Assembly (NCBI GenBank): GCA_963922205.1
Contig: CAWUHX010000175.1
Span: 682,001 to 746,000 of the forward strand
Length of the DNA: 64,000 nucleotides
Source of the DNA: Romanomermis culicivorax
Taxonomy: Eukaryota; Nematoda; Enoplea; Mermithida; Mermithidae
Reading direction: 5' to 3'
Part shown: positions 48,001 to 57,955 of the stretch, in pieces
Layout: each line of letters starts with the position of its first letter
How positions within the stretch are numbered: position 1 is the stretch's first letter
Notes under the pieces: model-generated
What the model saw: the letters and a program-made list of their open reading frames with translations, nothing else
What the model was told of the DNA's origin: nothing
Database searches by the model: none
Position numbers and translations under genes: made by a program

Positions 48001-51000
48001 TCTAAAATCAATGAATAAGCTCTCAGGAGCTAGCTTTCTTAAATCTCAGGAGCTAGCTTTCTTAAATCTCATTTGATTCACGTCGGTTTTCAACTTTCAA
48101 AACTCAATTTTCTGAATTTTGGAATTTCGAACATCAGGATTCAATTTTGTATGCAGCTACGACGACAACATTGGCAATAGCTCGAGACTGACGTACATCG
48201 TTCCTCCTGGAGAAAAGAATCTTTGTACATGTACAAAGATTGTCAAAATTTTTCTTTGTACAAGGGAAAAAATCTTTGTAGAGTACAAAAAAACAAACTA
48301 TGAAAGGTACCACGTAACAATCAAATTCCGAAGCATTATAATGCACACTACTTCATATTATTTTCGTGCCCCTTTGTGTTTTTGAATAGGCTTCAGCGTT
48401 GACAAAAGTTTACTCGAGCTATCGCGCAGGAAAACTTACTGATGCACGCATCTAGTCGACCTCCGGGGCAAGAAACTGAACTCAAGGCGGGACCATCATT
48501 AGAGGCACAAGTCACAAATGTGATATCATGCTTGTACACCGCCTCTTCGATTGCTTTGCAAATTGGTCTGAAGAAATATATGTACGTGCAAATCGAGAAT
48601 TGAAAGAGCAACACTTGAGAAAAATTTCAATACCCATATTCGAAAAAATGAACATCTTCGGCGAAACTGTAATTAATAATGTCCACTTTAGCCTCGATGC
48701 ATAAATTAATCTGTTGAAAGATGAGAAAATATAATAATTATTGTAGAACAGATTTCCCGTGACCAGGTTGTTTCAATAAATATGTATGAATTCCGTTCTA
48801 TGTCAACAAAGCTATCAATGAATAAAAGCATAAGAAAAGACTTGTTCCAAAAAAGTTTCATAAGAGCACGATCACGGAAAAAAGTTCAGCCAACTTTTGG
48901 TCTAAAAGATTGAATATGTAGAACGAATGAAGTATTCTTACAGCTCGGGTTAATGCCGTTCCTGTTTCCATGCCATTGAGTCTATTATCACCAATACATA
49001 AGGATAATATCTGGGCGCCGGGTGCCAAACCGTTACGATCTACGTCGTCGGGGAAGCAGGCCGCAGCTATGCTGGCCACATGGGTGCCATGAGCACCTTG
49101 AAATTGGAGGAAAATGCGATCAGCATATTCTTCATTGAAGAGAATAAAACTTGAATCATTAACGATTCTCACCACTGTTGGCAACAATTTGCAGTAAATC
49201 GCCGTTATCGTAAAAATTGACGCTATAAGTCAACAAGTCTGAAGACGAAGACAATAACCAGTCAGAATGATTCAAGAAAAATTAAGTATTAAAAATTAAA
49301 AAAGAACAAAGGTTACAGTTTACACTATGGTCGTAAATTTAGTTATACATTAGTGGCACAGTGTAAGTAAAAAATCGCACACCCAATACCTGAATTTATT
49401 TTGAAATTACAATCTGACCTATTCACCTCTGCTAGTAAAATGAGCATAGTCCTTAGTTTCACGAAAGCTTCTCAAGATTTTGCATCGTTTGAGATTACCA
49501 CAAAACGTAGTGTCAACGCATGCTCTAAAACAGAAAAGGAGCTCCGCTCAAAAGTGACAAAATTTCCGAAAAGCGAGAGCATACACGTAACGGATCCCGA
49601 GTTCTGGAGGGGGGCCAAGTGACTTTTTTCGGACAGGGGGCCAACGATTCCACAAAATTTTAGGGGAGTTCCCCAAGATAAAACATAGATTTTTTCCGCC
49701 AAAAATGTCCGAAAAACGGTTGAAAAAATAGTAATTTTTATCTAGGAAAATCGTTGTATTACAGGCGCAGAGCGCCGAGAAAATTCATATTTGACTTTTT
49801 TGTTCAGAAATTGGCATTTTTTCAGCAGTTTCCGACCAAAAGTACGGGGTCCCTATGACTATCATTCGGCTAGCCATAGGACTGAAAAATCCTGGGACAT
49901 TACTCAATGGTTAGTCATATGGCCGAATATTTCTTGGGGGGGATCCTATTGCACTTCCTCCCAATTACATGTATGAGTAATTTTTTTTATATATTTCATT
50001 ATTTAATAATCACAATACAACATACCTGTACTTGGGGGGGGTTGGGGGGGACCCCCCCCAACTCGGCCAACCCAGTACCCAAAATCATTTCCCCCCAACC
50101 CCCCCCCCCCCAGTTGGGAAAAAATTAAAAAAATTTGCCAAAAAGTGTATGTTTTTTGGCCTTTTTTGGGAAAAATTTCGACTTTTTCCTACACCCCCCC
50201 CCCCCCAAATATCGGATTTACCCCCCCCCCTCCCAACTGGTCGGAGGTCTTACAGGTATGCAATACAATAGTGATACTGTATTGTGATTAAAGCTGTAAT
50301 TTACGTCCACATTTTTCCGTCATGATAAACGATGCAGTCCATAACAGGGCCACAGTCCTCGTATGCGGTGTCGAGTTCATTGATTTGATCCGAAAGAGCA
50401 GCCAAATCTTCCTTTTTCCATTTTTCCTCCTATGGTCATAATTAAAAATATATTGAGCGAAAAAACGATTACGGCCCTAAACAATGGTCGCAATCGGAAC
50501 CAGTGGACGAGCATACATTCGTTCAGTCATGAGTTGACGGCTCTTCTTGCCTCACGCCTCACGGATATTAATAAAATAAAAAGATCAGGAAAATTTCATC
50601 TGAATTTGAAAGATAGAAGCAATACAACAAAAATATTGATTAGACGATGAGAGATAGAAACGCTTTTCGTTTTTTTTTATCGAGTATGAACTATTCCACA
50701 GAGACGGAAGCCAGTTACCATTTAGTAGACAGTCAGTCAGCGGCGTAAGTGTGGTCATAACATGATTTTACCAATGCCGAATTACTGTTCTACATTTATA
50801 AGCATACATGAAATTGGGGGAAGTGCTAGGACCCCCCTTGAAATCGTCGGTCATATGGTTAGCCATTGGGTGACTCCCCCCAGGATTTATCAATTTTATG
50901 GCTAGCCATATGGTAGTCATAGGGACCCCCAGACTTTTGATCGGAGAAATACTGAAAAATGTCAATCTTTTGATGAAAAGTGTCAGTTTTTGAACAAAAA

Positions 51001-54000
51001 AAATGGTTAGGAACTCAATTTTTTCACGAACACATTTTTTACGGTTCTTTTAGGCAAAAGTCATACATGTAATTGGGGGGAAGTGCTATGGGAACCCCCC
51101 CCCCCCAGAAATCGTCGACCATATGGCTAGCCATTGGGCGACCCCCCCCCCCCCCCAGGATTTTCCAATCCTATGGCTAGCCATATGGTAGCCCTAGGGA
51201 CCCCCATAGTTTTAGTCGGAAAAACACTGAAAAATGTCAATTTTTGAGCAAAAAATGGTCAAAAACGTCAATTTTCTCGGCGCTTCGCGCCATAAGTGCG
51301 TATTTTATCATTTTTTAGACAAAAATTACTACTTTCTAAACCGTTTTTCGGACATTTTTCACGGAAAAAATCGAATTTTTTTTCCTTCAGGGACCTCTCC
51401 CCCCAAAATTTTGGGAATTACTGACCCCCGGCCCCAAAAAAGTGCTCCAACCCCCCCAGACCTTGGAGTTCCGTTACATGTATGGCAAAAGTTACTATTT
51501 TTTAAACCGGTTTTCAGACTTTTTTGGTGAAAAAAATCGATGCTTTCGCCTTCAGAGACCCCCCTAAAGTTTTGGGAAATCGGTGACCCCGGCCCCAAAA
51601 ATGTCGCCTGCTCCCCTCTCCCCAGACCTCGGGGACCTGTTACATGTATATTTATAGGCACAGTAAATACTTCCCAAGCGAAACAGGGATTTACAGTCTG
51701 GCCATGTTGTCTGTACTCATAATAATAATACAAAAATGAAAATCAGAAAACTGACTTAGTGCCTAGAATTTTAGTCATTTCAAATAAATTACAAAACAAC
51801 GAAAATTTTAGAAATAGCTTGCTATAGCATTTTGAAAAGATCTACTCCAAGTCTAAAATTGACACCATGCACACGAAGTAATAGCCATGACTAGAGCGAC
51901 TAGACTAACAAAGAAAGCATGAAATTCTATTACTACTAAGATATTTACTAGCTCTGTGGGATTTGTACCGATGGTCATTTCGAACTTGTCCATTTGGCGA
52001 GTAACGTCAGCAGTTGTCAGACGGTGCATTGGTGACCATAATTTTTCACGTCTTTCCTTCTGTAAAAATAATTGTGAGAGCAAAAGGCAGATGAGAATGT
52101 TTCTCTTTACTAGTGATGTTCCTCGGATATTTTTTTACATCCGGATATCCGGGTTTTTGGAGTGATCAGATATAGGGTTATCCGGATATCTGGTCATATA
52201 CTCGTATATGTCACAAAATTGACTTGAGTTCACTGTTTTAAATTTTATGAAGACTAGGCTTCTAAAACGTTTTTTGAAGTCATCGCTGATGATGATAGAT
52301 ATCAAAAATTTCCCTATTGCAAACTGCCTTTACTTTAACAATCATCAAGTGAGAAAACGGTAAGAATAAAATCATCAGAAAAGTTGGAATCAAAACTGAA
52401 CGTTCAATATCGATGAAAATTATTGATTGTGATTGTGTTAACGATTGAGAAACCGTATTTGACGACCTGAGAGCCGCGATTGAGCCAAGTTCAAATTAGT
52501 AATGATAAGTATGTCCAAAATTCGCGCGCAGCGCTGCAAAATTTAAAGATTTCGATTTGCTGAAATGTACCGGAAGACACTTTTTTGTTCTCGACGGTCG
52601 AGTTTTTCTTCCACATTTGTGGAAAAAGCGCAAAGCTATAAAAAACTACAGGTGTAAATGAGATGAAATTGTGCCTGTGTTTGCTACGTTTAGTTGATTG
52701 TATCACAACTTGGCGCCCGTTGCAATTTAGCGCCTTGTATTTTATCTCGGTCCCATGCGATTGTAAAAAATTAATTTATAAATTTCAGAGTACATCCCGT
52801 GTTTAGATTGCCGAAAAAACAATATTAAAAAAGGAAAAGAATATAGTTAAACAAAGTGTACAAAAATCTAATGAAGCAAACAGCGCAGATTATAAATGAC
52901 ATTTGTATAATGTGATGGACAAACTTGAAATGACTGATCGTTTTGTTCATCATAGTTTCTTATTGAGAAATTTCAAGTAAAATCCAAGAATTATATGAGA
53001 CAACATAATAGGAAGCTATTTGCGTTTTGAACTGAATGCGCTGAAAATTTATCACTTACACATACTGTTTTTCGAGTAGAATTGGATAAATTCCAAGGGG
53101 TCCGCAAAGACAGACACTGAAAAAAAATTGCTTGTATAAATTCTTTGAGTAATTCAGTTCACCTAAGCAATAGTACTGTTAATGCAGCTAGGTGAAGGAA
53201 ATCTGAACACAAAACCTAAAAGGCATGCAGAAAACATCAACCACAGGCGAGGATAAACCGAAAATAAAGACAAAAACTGCAAGTTTGTCAATAAAAGCAT
53301 ATTTCATTTATCATTAGCTCACAACCTTTTTACTTGATCACTTCGCATTCATGTCATCTACAAAGTATATTGATTGGATTTCACTATTGCCCGTTCAACG
53401 AATCCATCTAATGCTCTGACTTTCCTATTTTTATTCGTCATTGGTGCTGAAAGTATTCCATAAAACGTTAAGATGTCCGGATATACTTTCATATCTGGAC
53501 ATCCGACGAGCATCACTATTCTCTACATACTATAAGACGTTCCTTGAGTCTTTTAGGATATAATTCATAAATATTTTTGATGCCCAGATGATATTTTCCA
53601 GTCGGATTCGACCACTCTTCAGGTATCTATAAATAAAAGGTTAGTTGCATGTAGTTAATTTCGATAAAAAGATCTTTTACTTTCAATTTACGCCCAGTTA
53701 ATCCAGTCAAATAGCCCTCTTCATTAGCCATTTTCACAAGTGACGTATCAACGTCTCCGGAGCCCGTGCAATCTATCAAATCTAGAATTTTAGGCGCACC
53801 GGTTGATGTTATCTGAAACATAGTTAGAGTGAGAATTTTTTCCAAATAAGCTGACTAAACTATTCGAAGATTCGTGTATTGGATAACAAACGCGGGCCGA
53901 GTTCTGGGAAATTTTGAGTCGCTAATTCAAACTTTTCCATTTGAAGAATAGAACTAGTAATATCATAGTATCGTTCAGCGATAAATAATAGTTTGCTACT

Positions 54001-54299
54001 TGTTTCAAAATCCTTATCTTCAAATTTTCTATTGAAAATCGTATCTGCCAAGACAATCTTTCCATACTTTATAAACAAGACACGCTACTGACCTGTAAAC
54101 CTGGTGCAGCGGGATCAACACCAGTGTCCAAAATAGCGATAGTGACGTTGCGACCATCAAAAAGACGATTCTTTTTCAAAAAGCTTTGACATTGAGTTTC
54201 ATTTTTCGGCAGAAGAGCACATAATGGTGAATTTTCTTCTTCAGTATCCCCAATTTGATTAGCGTCAGAGTTCTCGGTGAGTGGTGGTTCGTCTGACAT
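31347..54299 (-). CDS. TPP2: Tripeptidyl peptidase II, 27 exons, complete
   Basis: A giant cytosolic serine exopeptidase that removes tripeptides from proteasome products. Twenty-seven exons with GT-AG borders and matching phases give about 1380 codons with no stop, a little longer than vertebrate TPP2 and close to nematode forms. Subtilase catalytic residues are all present: Asp58 in AILDTGVDP, His284 in GAHGTHVAS, Asn379 in CASNDGP and Ser466 in [10 protein letters not shown] long C-terminal region aligns block by block with mammalian TPP2 up to the final [17 protein letters not shown]. Start ATG 54299 is used; an in-frame ATG at 54338 is possible, but ATACTTCAG, an acceptor-like site, lies between. 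MRPS28 follows on the same strand. Confidence 0.93.
33002..34480. other. TPP2 intron 22, 3' part: repeats of unclear type only
   Basis: A/T-rich, with decayed copies of repeat R1-type blocks (CATGAAGCTTTTGG-like words are weak here) and a GACGCAAAGCGCTGG remnant of the shared GC hairpin at 33690. No exon or ORF of note. Confidence 0.35.
34481..36557. mobile_element. Element with ends built from GACATTAGAGCGC words (outer copy)
   Basis: 34481-34640 repeats GGGACAATAGAGCGCAG-like words; 36485-36557 carries the inverted set ending GCGCTCTAATGTCTCGG. A second element of the same kind (34923-36063) lies inside it. No transposase ORF. Same plan as the MULE at 26659, so MULE-like origin is suspected. 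Located in TPP2 intron 22. Confidence 0.65.
34923..36063. mobile_element. Inner GACATTAGAGCGC element nested in the outer one
   Basis: Left end CCGAGACCGAACATTAGAGC with about ten tandem words to 35085; right end 35450-35530 and 35915-36063 with the inverted words ending CTAATGTCTCGG. The blocks after each left end (AAGCAAGCAGCTTTATTTCAAAAGC at 34721 and 35150) are near-identical, confirming two copies of one family. Confidence 0.6.
36592..36760. repeat. Dispersed repeat R3, copy 1
   Basis: GGTAAACCCTCCTACCTGAGACC and TTTTTTGATTATGTTTATGC match the reverse complement of 56700-56870. Type unknown. Confidence 0.5.
36761..37343. other. TPP2 intron 22, 5' part: no gene
   Basis: A/T-rich intronic sequence. 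No repeat family recognised beyond A-rich stretches. Confidence 0.35.
37344..41150 (-). CDS. TPP2: TPP2 exons 16-22 (central C-terminal domain)
   Basis: Exons 41047-41150, 40819-40986, 39996-40096, 39702-39936, 37995-38239, 37538-37722 and 37344-37483. They encode [96 protein letters not shown] and [14 protein letters not shown], each matching a block of animal TPP2 in order. For exon 17 the donor at 40818 and for exon 18 the donor at 39995 were chosen because they keep frame and homology. Intron 21 (37484-37537) is 54 bp, in frame and without stops. Confidence 0.9.
38240..39241. other. TPP2 intron 19, 3' part: nothing recognised
   Basis: A/T-rich intronic DNA without ORFs or clear repeats, next to a degraded MITE. 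Confidence 0.35.
39242..39597 (+). mobile_element. MITE family 1, degraded copy
   Basis: TATACATGTGA start, GCCATATGGTTAGCCATTGG, the TGTCATTTTTTTAAC repeats and a TTAAATGTACG end follow the family order. The 8-bp flanks do not match, so this is an old copy. In TPP2 intron 19. Confidence 0.7.
42062..43041. mobile_element. Palindromic-word element, CCACA type, with 8-bp target duplication
   Basis: Starts CACTGTTTTTTTCCAC and ends GTGGAAAAAAAACAGTG, flanked by exact CTCCTAAC repeats at 42054-42061 and 43042-43049. The left 130 bp and right 90 bp carry CCACA/TGTGG words as dyads (CCACATGTGG, CCACATTTGTGG). The interior holds dispersed repeat R1 and a GGCGCTTCGCGCTGG hairpin. No ORF. hAT-like by duplication length. 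In TPP2 intron 15. Confidence 0.85.
43042..44589. other. TPP2 intron 15, middle: no gene
   Basis: A/T-rich. A short tandem of CTTTTCCAGGTTTTCCAGG words occurs at 43366-43440 and also at 41632-41670. A GTGCACCGGCAACGGCCGGTGCC dyad lies near 43745. Confidence 0.4.
44590..44830. repeat. Dispersed repeat R2, copy 2
   Basis: Same order of blocks as 25985-26245, ending GCATTTTATAAAAAACAGAC. In TPP2 intron 15. Confidence 0.55.
45019..45531. mobile_element. Palindromic-word element, CCACA type, short copy
   Basis: Starts CACTGTTTTTTCCC and ends GGGAAAAACAATG with flanks CCGGGTCA (45011-45018) and CCGGGACA (45532-45539), 7 of 8 matching. CCACA/TGTGG words occur near both ends. In TPP2 intron 15. Confidence 0.8.
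45571..50429 (-). CDS. TPP2: TPP2 exons 5-15 (catalytic His, Asn, Ser and following domain)
   Basis: Exons 50305-50429, 49427-49524, 49173-49238, 48942-49096, 48634-48710, 48440-48567, 47017-47250, 46589-46719, 46354-46525, 46129-46289 and 45571-45754. Exons 5-7 form the long insert that separates Asp and His in TPP2. Exon 8 carries HGTHVAS and [14 protein letters not shown]; exon 10 the oxyanion Asn; exon 11 the Ser motif after [14 protein letters not shown]. Exons 12-15 continue with [23 protein letters not shown] and [18 protein letters not shown] blocks. Introns 4, 5 and 10 are inflated by MITEs; introns 9, 12 and 13 are 63-66 bp. Confidence 0.92.
47432..48302. mobile_element. Palindromic-word element, GTACA type, with 8-bp target duplication
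   Basis: Starts CACTGTTTTTTTTTGTACA and ends in AAAAAAACAAACTATG, flanked by exact AAAGGTAC at 47424-47431 and 48303-48310. TTTGTACA/TGTACAAA words fill both ends (dyad TTTGTACATGTACAAAG). A 23-bp tandem duplication lies at about 48022-48068. No ORF. In TPP2 intron 10. Confidence 0.85.
49580..49975 (-). mobile_element. MITE family 1, inverted copy
   Basis: Starts CATACACGTAACGG and ends AATTACATGTATG, the family in reverse orientation, with the GGCGCAGAGCGCCG hairpin in the middle. Flanks do not form a clean 8-bp duplication. In TPP2 intron 5. Confidence 0.75.
50021..50260 (+). mobile_element. MITE family 2 (CATACCTGTA ends), complete copy
   Basis: Starts CATACCTGTACTTGGGGG and ends TCTTACAGGTATG, flanked by exact CAATACAA at 50013-50020 and 50261-50268. 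The plus strand has very long C-runs. Non-coding, 240 bp. In TPP2 intron 5, 45 bp from a family 1 copy. Confidence 0.88.
50803..51650 (+). mobile_element. MITE family 1 copy A, split by copy B
   Basis: Left part 50803-51061 starts CATACATGAAATTGGGGG; right part 51485-51650 ends GTTACATGTATA. Flanks TTTATAAG (50795-50802) and TTTATAGG (51651-51658) match 7 of 8. In TPP2 intron 4. Confidence 0.85.
51062..51484 (+). mobile_element. MITE family 1 copy B, inserted in copy A
   Basis: 423 bp, CATACATGTAA...TTACATGTATG, flanked by exact GCAAAAGT at 51054-51061 and 51485-51492. It carries the GGCGCTTCGCGCC hairpin at 51279. Confidence 0.9.
51949..54299 (-). CDS. TPP2: TPP2 exons 1-4 (N-terminus, catalytic Asp)
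   Basis: Exons 54093-54299, 53681-53812, 53531-53626 and 51949-52059. They encode [16 protein letters not shown], the DTG active-site motif, [32 protein letters not shown] and [15 protein letters not shown]. All four end at codon boundaries (phase 0). Intron 3 (52060-53530) is almost entirely a hAT-like transposon. Confidence 0.92.
52111..53518. mobile_element. hAT-like element with ATCCGGAT words filling TPP2 intron 3
   Basis: Ends TAGTGATGTTCCTCGGAT and its inverted partner ATCCGACGAGCATCACTA. Flanks CTCTTTAC and TTCTCTAC match 6 of 8. Subterminal words ATCCGGATATCCGG recur. The interior has no transposase ORF. It makes up 1408 of the intron's 1471 bp. Confidence 0.7.
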
Positions 54300-54538
54300 C
54301 TTGATCTTATCTACTAGAAGATCTGAAGTATTGCACATTCCAGATATTGTGTGAGGGTGAACACCAAGCCAGGGATGTCTTTCGGAGGGGACACATTACT
54401 TTCACTTAATTTAGTGTAAAATTGGCATTTCTGACTTTACATTTTCTTGAAGAAAACAAAAACCAAAGGTACCTTTGCCTTTTTTAACACCTGAAACATT
54501 TTGGGGGCGCCATACCCCCAACCTAGCTGCCTACAGGC

Positions 54539-54932
54539 CATACATGTAATTGGGGGGAGTGCTATGGGACTCCCCCCAGAAATCGTCGACCACATGGCTA
54601 GTCATTGGGCGACCCCCTCTCCAGGATTTTCCAATCCTATGGCTAGCCATATGGTAGCCGCAGGAACCTCCATACTTTTGATCGAACAAATACTGAAAAT
54701 GTCCATTTTTGAACAAAAAATGGTCAAAATGTCAATTTTCTCGCGCCATGAATATACTTTTTTCGATCTCTTTAGAAAAAATTACTATTTTTTGAACTAT
54801 GTTTAGGAACTTTTTCCGTGAAAAAATAATTCAGAGACCCCTTCCCCCAAAATTTTGGGAATCACTGACCCCCGGCCCAAAAAAATTCGCCCAACCCCCC
54901 CCCCCAGACCTCGGGGCCCCATTACATGTATG
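54539..54932 (+). mobile_element. MITE family 1 copy upstream of TPP2
   Basis: CATACATGTAATTGGGGG to ATTACATGTATG with flanks CTACAGGC (54531-54538) and CAACAGGC (54933-54940), 7 of 8 matching. About 240 bp upstream of the TPP2 ATG, so it may lie in the promoter region. Confidence 0.85.
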
Positions 54933-55959
54933 CAACAGGCCCGGTGAACACATATTAAAAACACTAGGAACATTTATATAGAGCGAAAAAGATCGAAATA
55001 CATAAGGAAATTCGTCCAAAATACACAGCAACCCAGTTTAGCCTGAGCATTAGTGGGAGAAAATTAAATAAACTATACCAGTTAAACTAATACGATTCTG
55101 TCCATGATAGATAGAACGAAATTGTTAAGAAATCAAAAATATCTACACCTTGTTTCAACCGGTCTTTGCATAGCTCTGAAACATTCGAGCTTCAAAAAAG
55201 TATGATCAAACTGACTAAAACTATTTTCTTGAGCGAAATCATTCGATGATTGTTGCAGTAACATATATAAGATCGGTTCATTAAGTCTGGCTCTTCCAAA
55301 GCTCGAAGGATACTTCAGCCTTCGCTAAATCTACATTTTTTCACAAACTTGACTATCCAGCACACATATTGGGCGGTAATGCCATAAGAACCCGCCCCCA
55401 AAAATCGTCAGCTGTTAGCTAGTCATTTAGTGGCCTCCTCAAACTGTTTATGACTAAAATGGGCAACTAGAAACGAAAAACAGAAAACACCACATTCATA
55501 GTGCTGCTTATCCTTTGTGTTGTATTGTATGTTATTATTCGAAATAAAACACCGCAAAAAATATGTTTAAGCTTCCTGAACAATTCTACGGAAATACTTG
55601 AATTTCCTTAGGATGACATTTCTGTGGGAATCGTAGACTTTTTCGACATTTTTCCTCATCTCAAAATGTAGGGTGAGCACGATTCTTAAGGTGTAGTCAG
55701 TCAGTGTGTTATTTTTGGACGTACATTTTTGTTATTCGGCGAAAGAAGTCACCAATTTTTTCGCTATTTTCTCCATGTCGTTTTATCGCTCAAAAATACC
55801 CCCTGCTTTATTTCTGCTGTTTTTTGAGCTGCAGTCACTAGTTTGCCGCAAATGAAGGAAAACGCAGAAAAATTTAGTTTTGGGTCAGATAACGATAGGA
55901 TTATGTGTATGTCAAACTTCAAGAGCAAAAAGGCAACAGGTAAATTATTGTTTCGGCGC
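54933..55959. other. Intergenic DNA with a MITE-like fragment
   Basis: 55366-55480 (CACACATATTGGGCGG, CCATAAGAACCCGCCCCC, AGCTAGTCATTTAG) looks like the left end of a family 1 relative. Otherwise A/T-rich with no gene. Confidence 0.4.
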
Positions 55960-56565
55960 CGTTTCATTTCGTTTAGAAAATTTTGCTGATCATTTTTCGG
56001 CTATGCCGGAGCTGTGGAAATGATCCCTGAAGGAGTGGAATGCTGGCGCAGATTAGCCGATTTTCATGCTTTTGCCGGGAATGTGATTAAGAAAAATGCA
56101 GTTATCTTGCAAATTGTTCAAATGAATTGATTTTTTAAAATAAGCTTGGGTTTGAAGTTGAGCCTAGCCGACTTTGTGGCTGAGTTGGCCAGGCGCTGTA
56201 GGTCAACGGTAGCTGTCTTAGCTTTACCAGAATGATTCTTTGGTCCGCAAGTCATACAGTATCTTTAATTGACAAAAACACTTAGTACTTATGCATTATA
56301 CACCCCGTAAAATTTTTTCGACTTCTGCATAATGTACAACCGATAACAGCTAAGCCTAATTCCGAACCTAGGTCTAAACCTGAACTAAAAATGCGTAAGT
56401 ACCAAAAAATTCACAAGACTACTATATTTTTTTGATTAAGGCGCCGCAAAATTGCAAAATCGGCTCATCTGCGCCAGTATCCCATGTCTTCAGGAATCGT
56501 TTCCACGGACTCGGAAGAGCTGAAAATGATCAGTAAAATTTTCTGAACAAGATGAAATGCTTTTT
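55960..56565. mobile_element. Large imperfect palindrome with tRNA-like centre
   Basis: 55980-56080 (GATCATTTTTCGGC, GGTGGAAATGATCCCTGAAG, CTGGCGCAGATTAGCCGATTTT) is matched in inverted form by 56440-56560. About 340 bp separate the arms; there GTGGCTGAGTTGGCCAGG resembles a pol III A box, but no convincing B box follows. Likely a foldback-type element. Confidence 0.45.
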
Positions 56566-56699
56566 GTTGATTTTGGAGTTGATTCATGAAAAATACTCTT
56601 TTTCAATAATCGTGTGCGTGTCGTGAAAGAATGGAATTCTTTGGATGAACATCAGTCATGCACGAGAAAAATTTTTCAGGAGGGTACTCGGAATTTTCA

Positions 56700-56870
56700 T
56701 TGAGGAGAGGTAGAGGTTAACGAACAGAAACAAAAAAGCTCTTTGTCATACATAAATATGCATAATCAAAAAATGCCTTCCAAAAAATTCAGGGGGCATA
56801 TGCCGATATTTCCGGGCAAGGGGCGTGTAGTGGGTCACAGGTAGGAAGGTTTACCCCTATCACCCTATGT
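56700..56870. repeat. Dispersed repeat R3, copy 2 (inverted)
   Basis: Reverse complement matches 36592-36760,including GGTAAACC.TCCTACCTG and TTTTTTGATTATGC blocks. Confidence 0.5.
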
Positions 56871-56958
56871 GCATGTATGATGAACGTACTGCGTCCTCGA
56901 ATAGTCTAAAAAATTTTGCAGAAAAATCATTTAAATACATTTTGATTGTTGTGATGAG

Positions 56959-57285
56959 CATACATTTAACGGAACCCCGAGGGCCGGGGGGTCACGCAAT
57001 TTTTATGCGGCCGGAGATCATCGACTCCCCAAAATTTTTTTGGCGCGGGGTCCCTGATAGAAAAAAATCAATTTTTTTAATAAAAAAAGTCAGAAAGCGG
57101 TTCAGAAAATAATAATTTTTGTTTAAAAAACCGTAAAAATATATTCATGGCGCGAGGCGCCAAGAAGATTGACATTTTTGACCATTTTTTGTTCAAAAAA
57201 TGACATTCTTCATTAAAAAATTGGCATTTTTCAGTATTTTTCCAACCAAAAGTATGGGGGCCGCATGACTACCATATGGCTAGCC
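56959..57285 (-). mobile_element. MITE family 1, inverted and truncated
   Basis: CATACATTTAACGGAACCCC start, GGCGCGAGGCGCC hairpin at 57150 and CCATATGGCTAGCCATAT before it breaks off; the distal 80 bp of the family are missing. Confidence 0.7.
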
Positions 57286-57416
57286 ATATAGACGACTTCT
57301 GGAAATTCTGTATGGTGATGAGGTGTAATTTAGTTAGCTGTTAAACTTTTCCGTTCATTTTGTATTGTATTAAATTTACCTTTTGTAATTAACAAATTAT
57401 CGCATCTTATCTTATC

Positions 57417-57680
57417 TTGTCTTATCATAGAAACCTTGTAACGGTCCATTTCTCATGTAATGAGAATGGAGAAAAAATATTTGACCTCTTCCGCCAACCC
57501 AATAGCGAAAAGAAAACGATCGATTATCGATGGTTGCAGAAGGTGCTGAAAAATAAATTTTCCGACGTTTTAGAGGCCTCGAAGTCAAAATTGCGCTATG
57601 CGCCGAACGAGTTATTTTTGTCAGCTCTTCCTTTTTTTCTTCAAAACTTGAGAAATTCGTTTTTAAAAGTCTATAACTGA
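57417..57680 (+). CDS. Possible orphan exon, unrecognised
   Basis: An 87-codon ORF preceded by an acceptor-like TTGTCTTATCATAG. Residues such as TIDYRWLQKVLKNKFSDVLE look protein-like in composition, but no family is recognised and no partner exons were found. It may be chance. Confidence 0.15.
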   Translation: MSYHRNLVTVHFSCNENGEKIFDLFRQPNSEKKTIDYRWLQKVLKNKFSDVLEASKSKLRYAPNELFLSALPFFLQNLRNSFLKVYN

Positions 57681-57806
57681 TGCGAACTGCATGAAATACA
57701 AGGGGAGTAAGGTTTTAATAATTTTTTAATGAAATTAAGCGAATCTATCAATTTTAGAGTGAGCAATTATCTGACCTGTGCAAAAAGGCGCTGCAATAGG
57801 TAATAT

Positions 57807-57955
57807 TAGGGCTGTTCCGAGATCTCGATCTCGATAAATCTCGGTATTTTTCACATCTCGATCTCGGATATTCGATTTCTGCGGATCTCGATCACGCTCG
57901 ATCTCGGTATTTTTTAAGATTTTATCCGAGATATTATTCGAGATTTTTTACATAA
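57807..57955 (+). mobile_element. hAT-like end with ATCTCGAT words (left end only)
   Basis: Starts TAGGGCTGTTCCGAG, comparable to TAGTGATGTTCCTCGG at 52111, and repeats ATCTCGATCTCGG-like words. A matching right end was not found in the window. Confidence 0.45.

Noticed and set aside
53860..54078. 72-codon ORF inside TPP2 intron 1 on the coding strand
   Set aside because: No TPP2 homology at this point; exons 1 and 2 join in phase without it, and it lacks matching splice sites.
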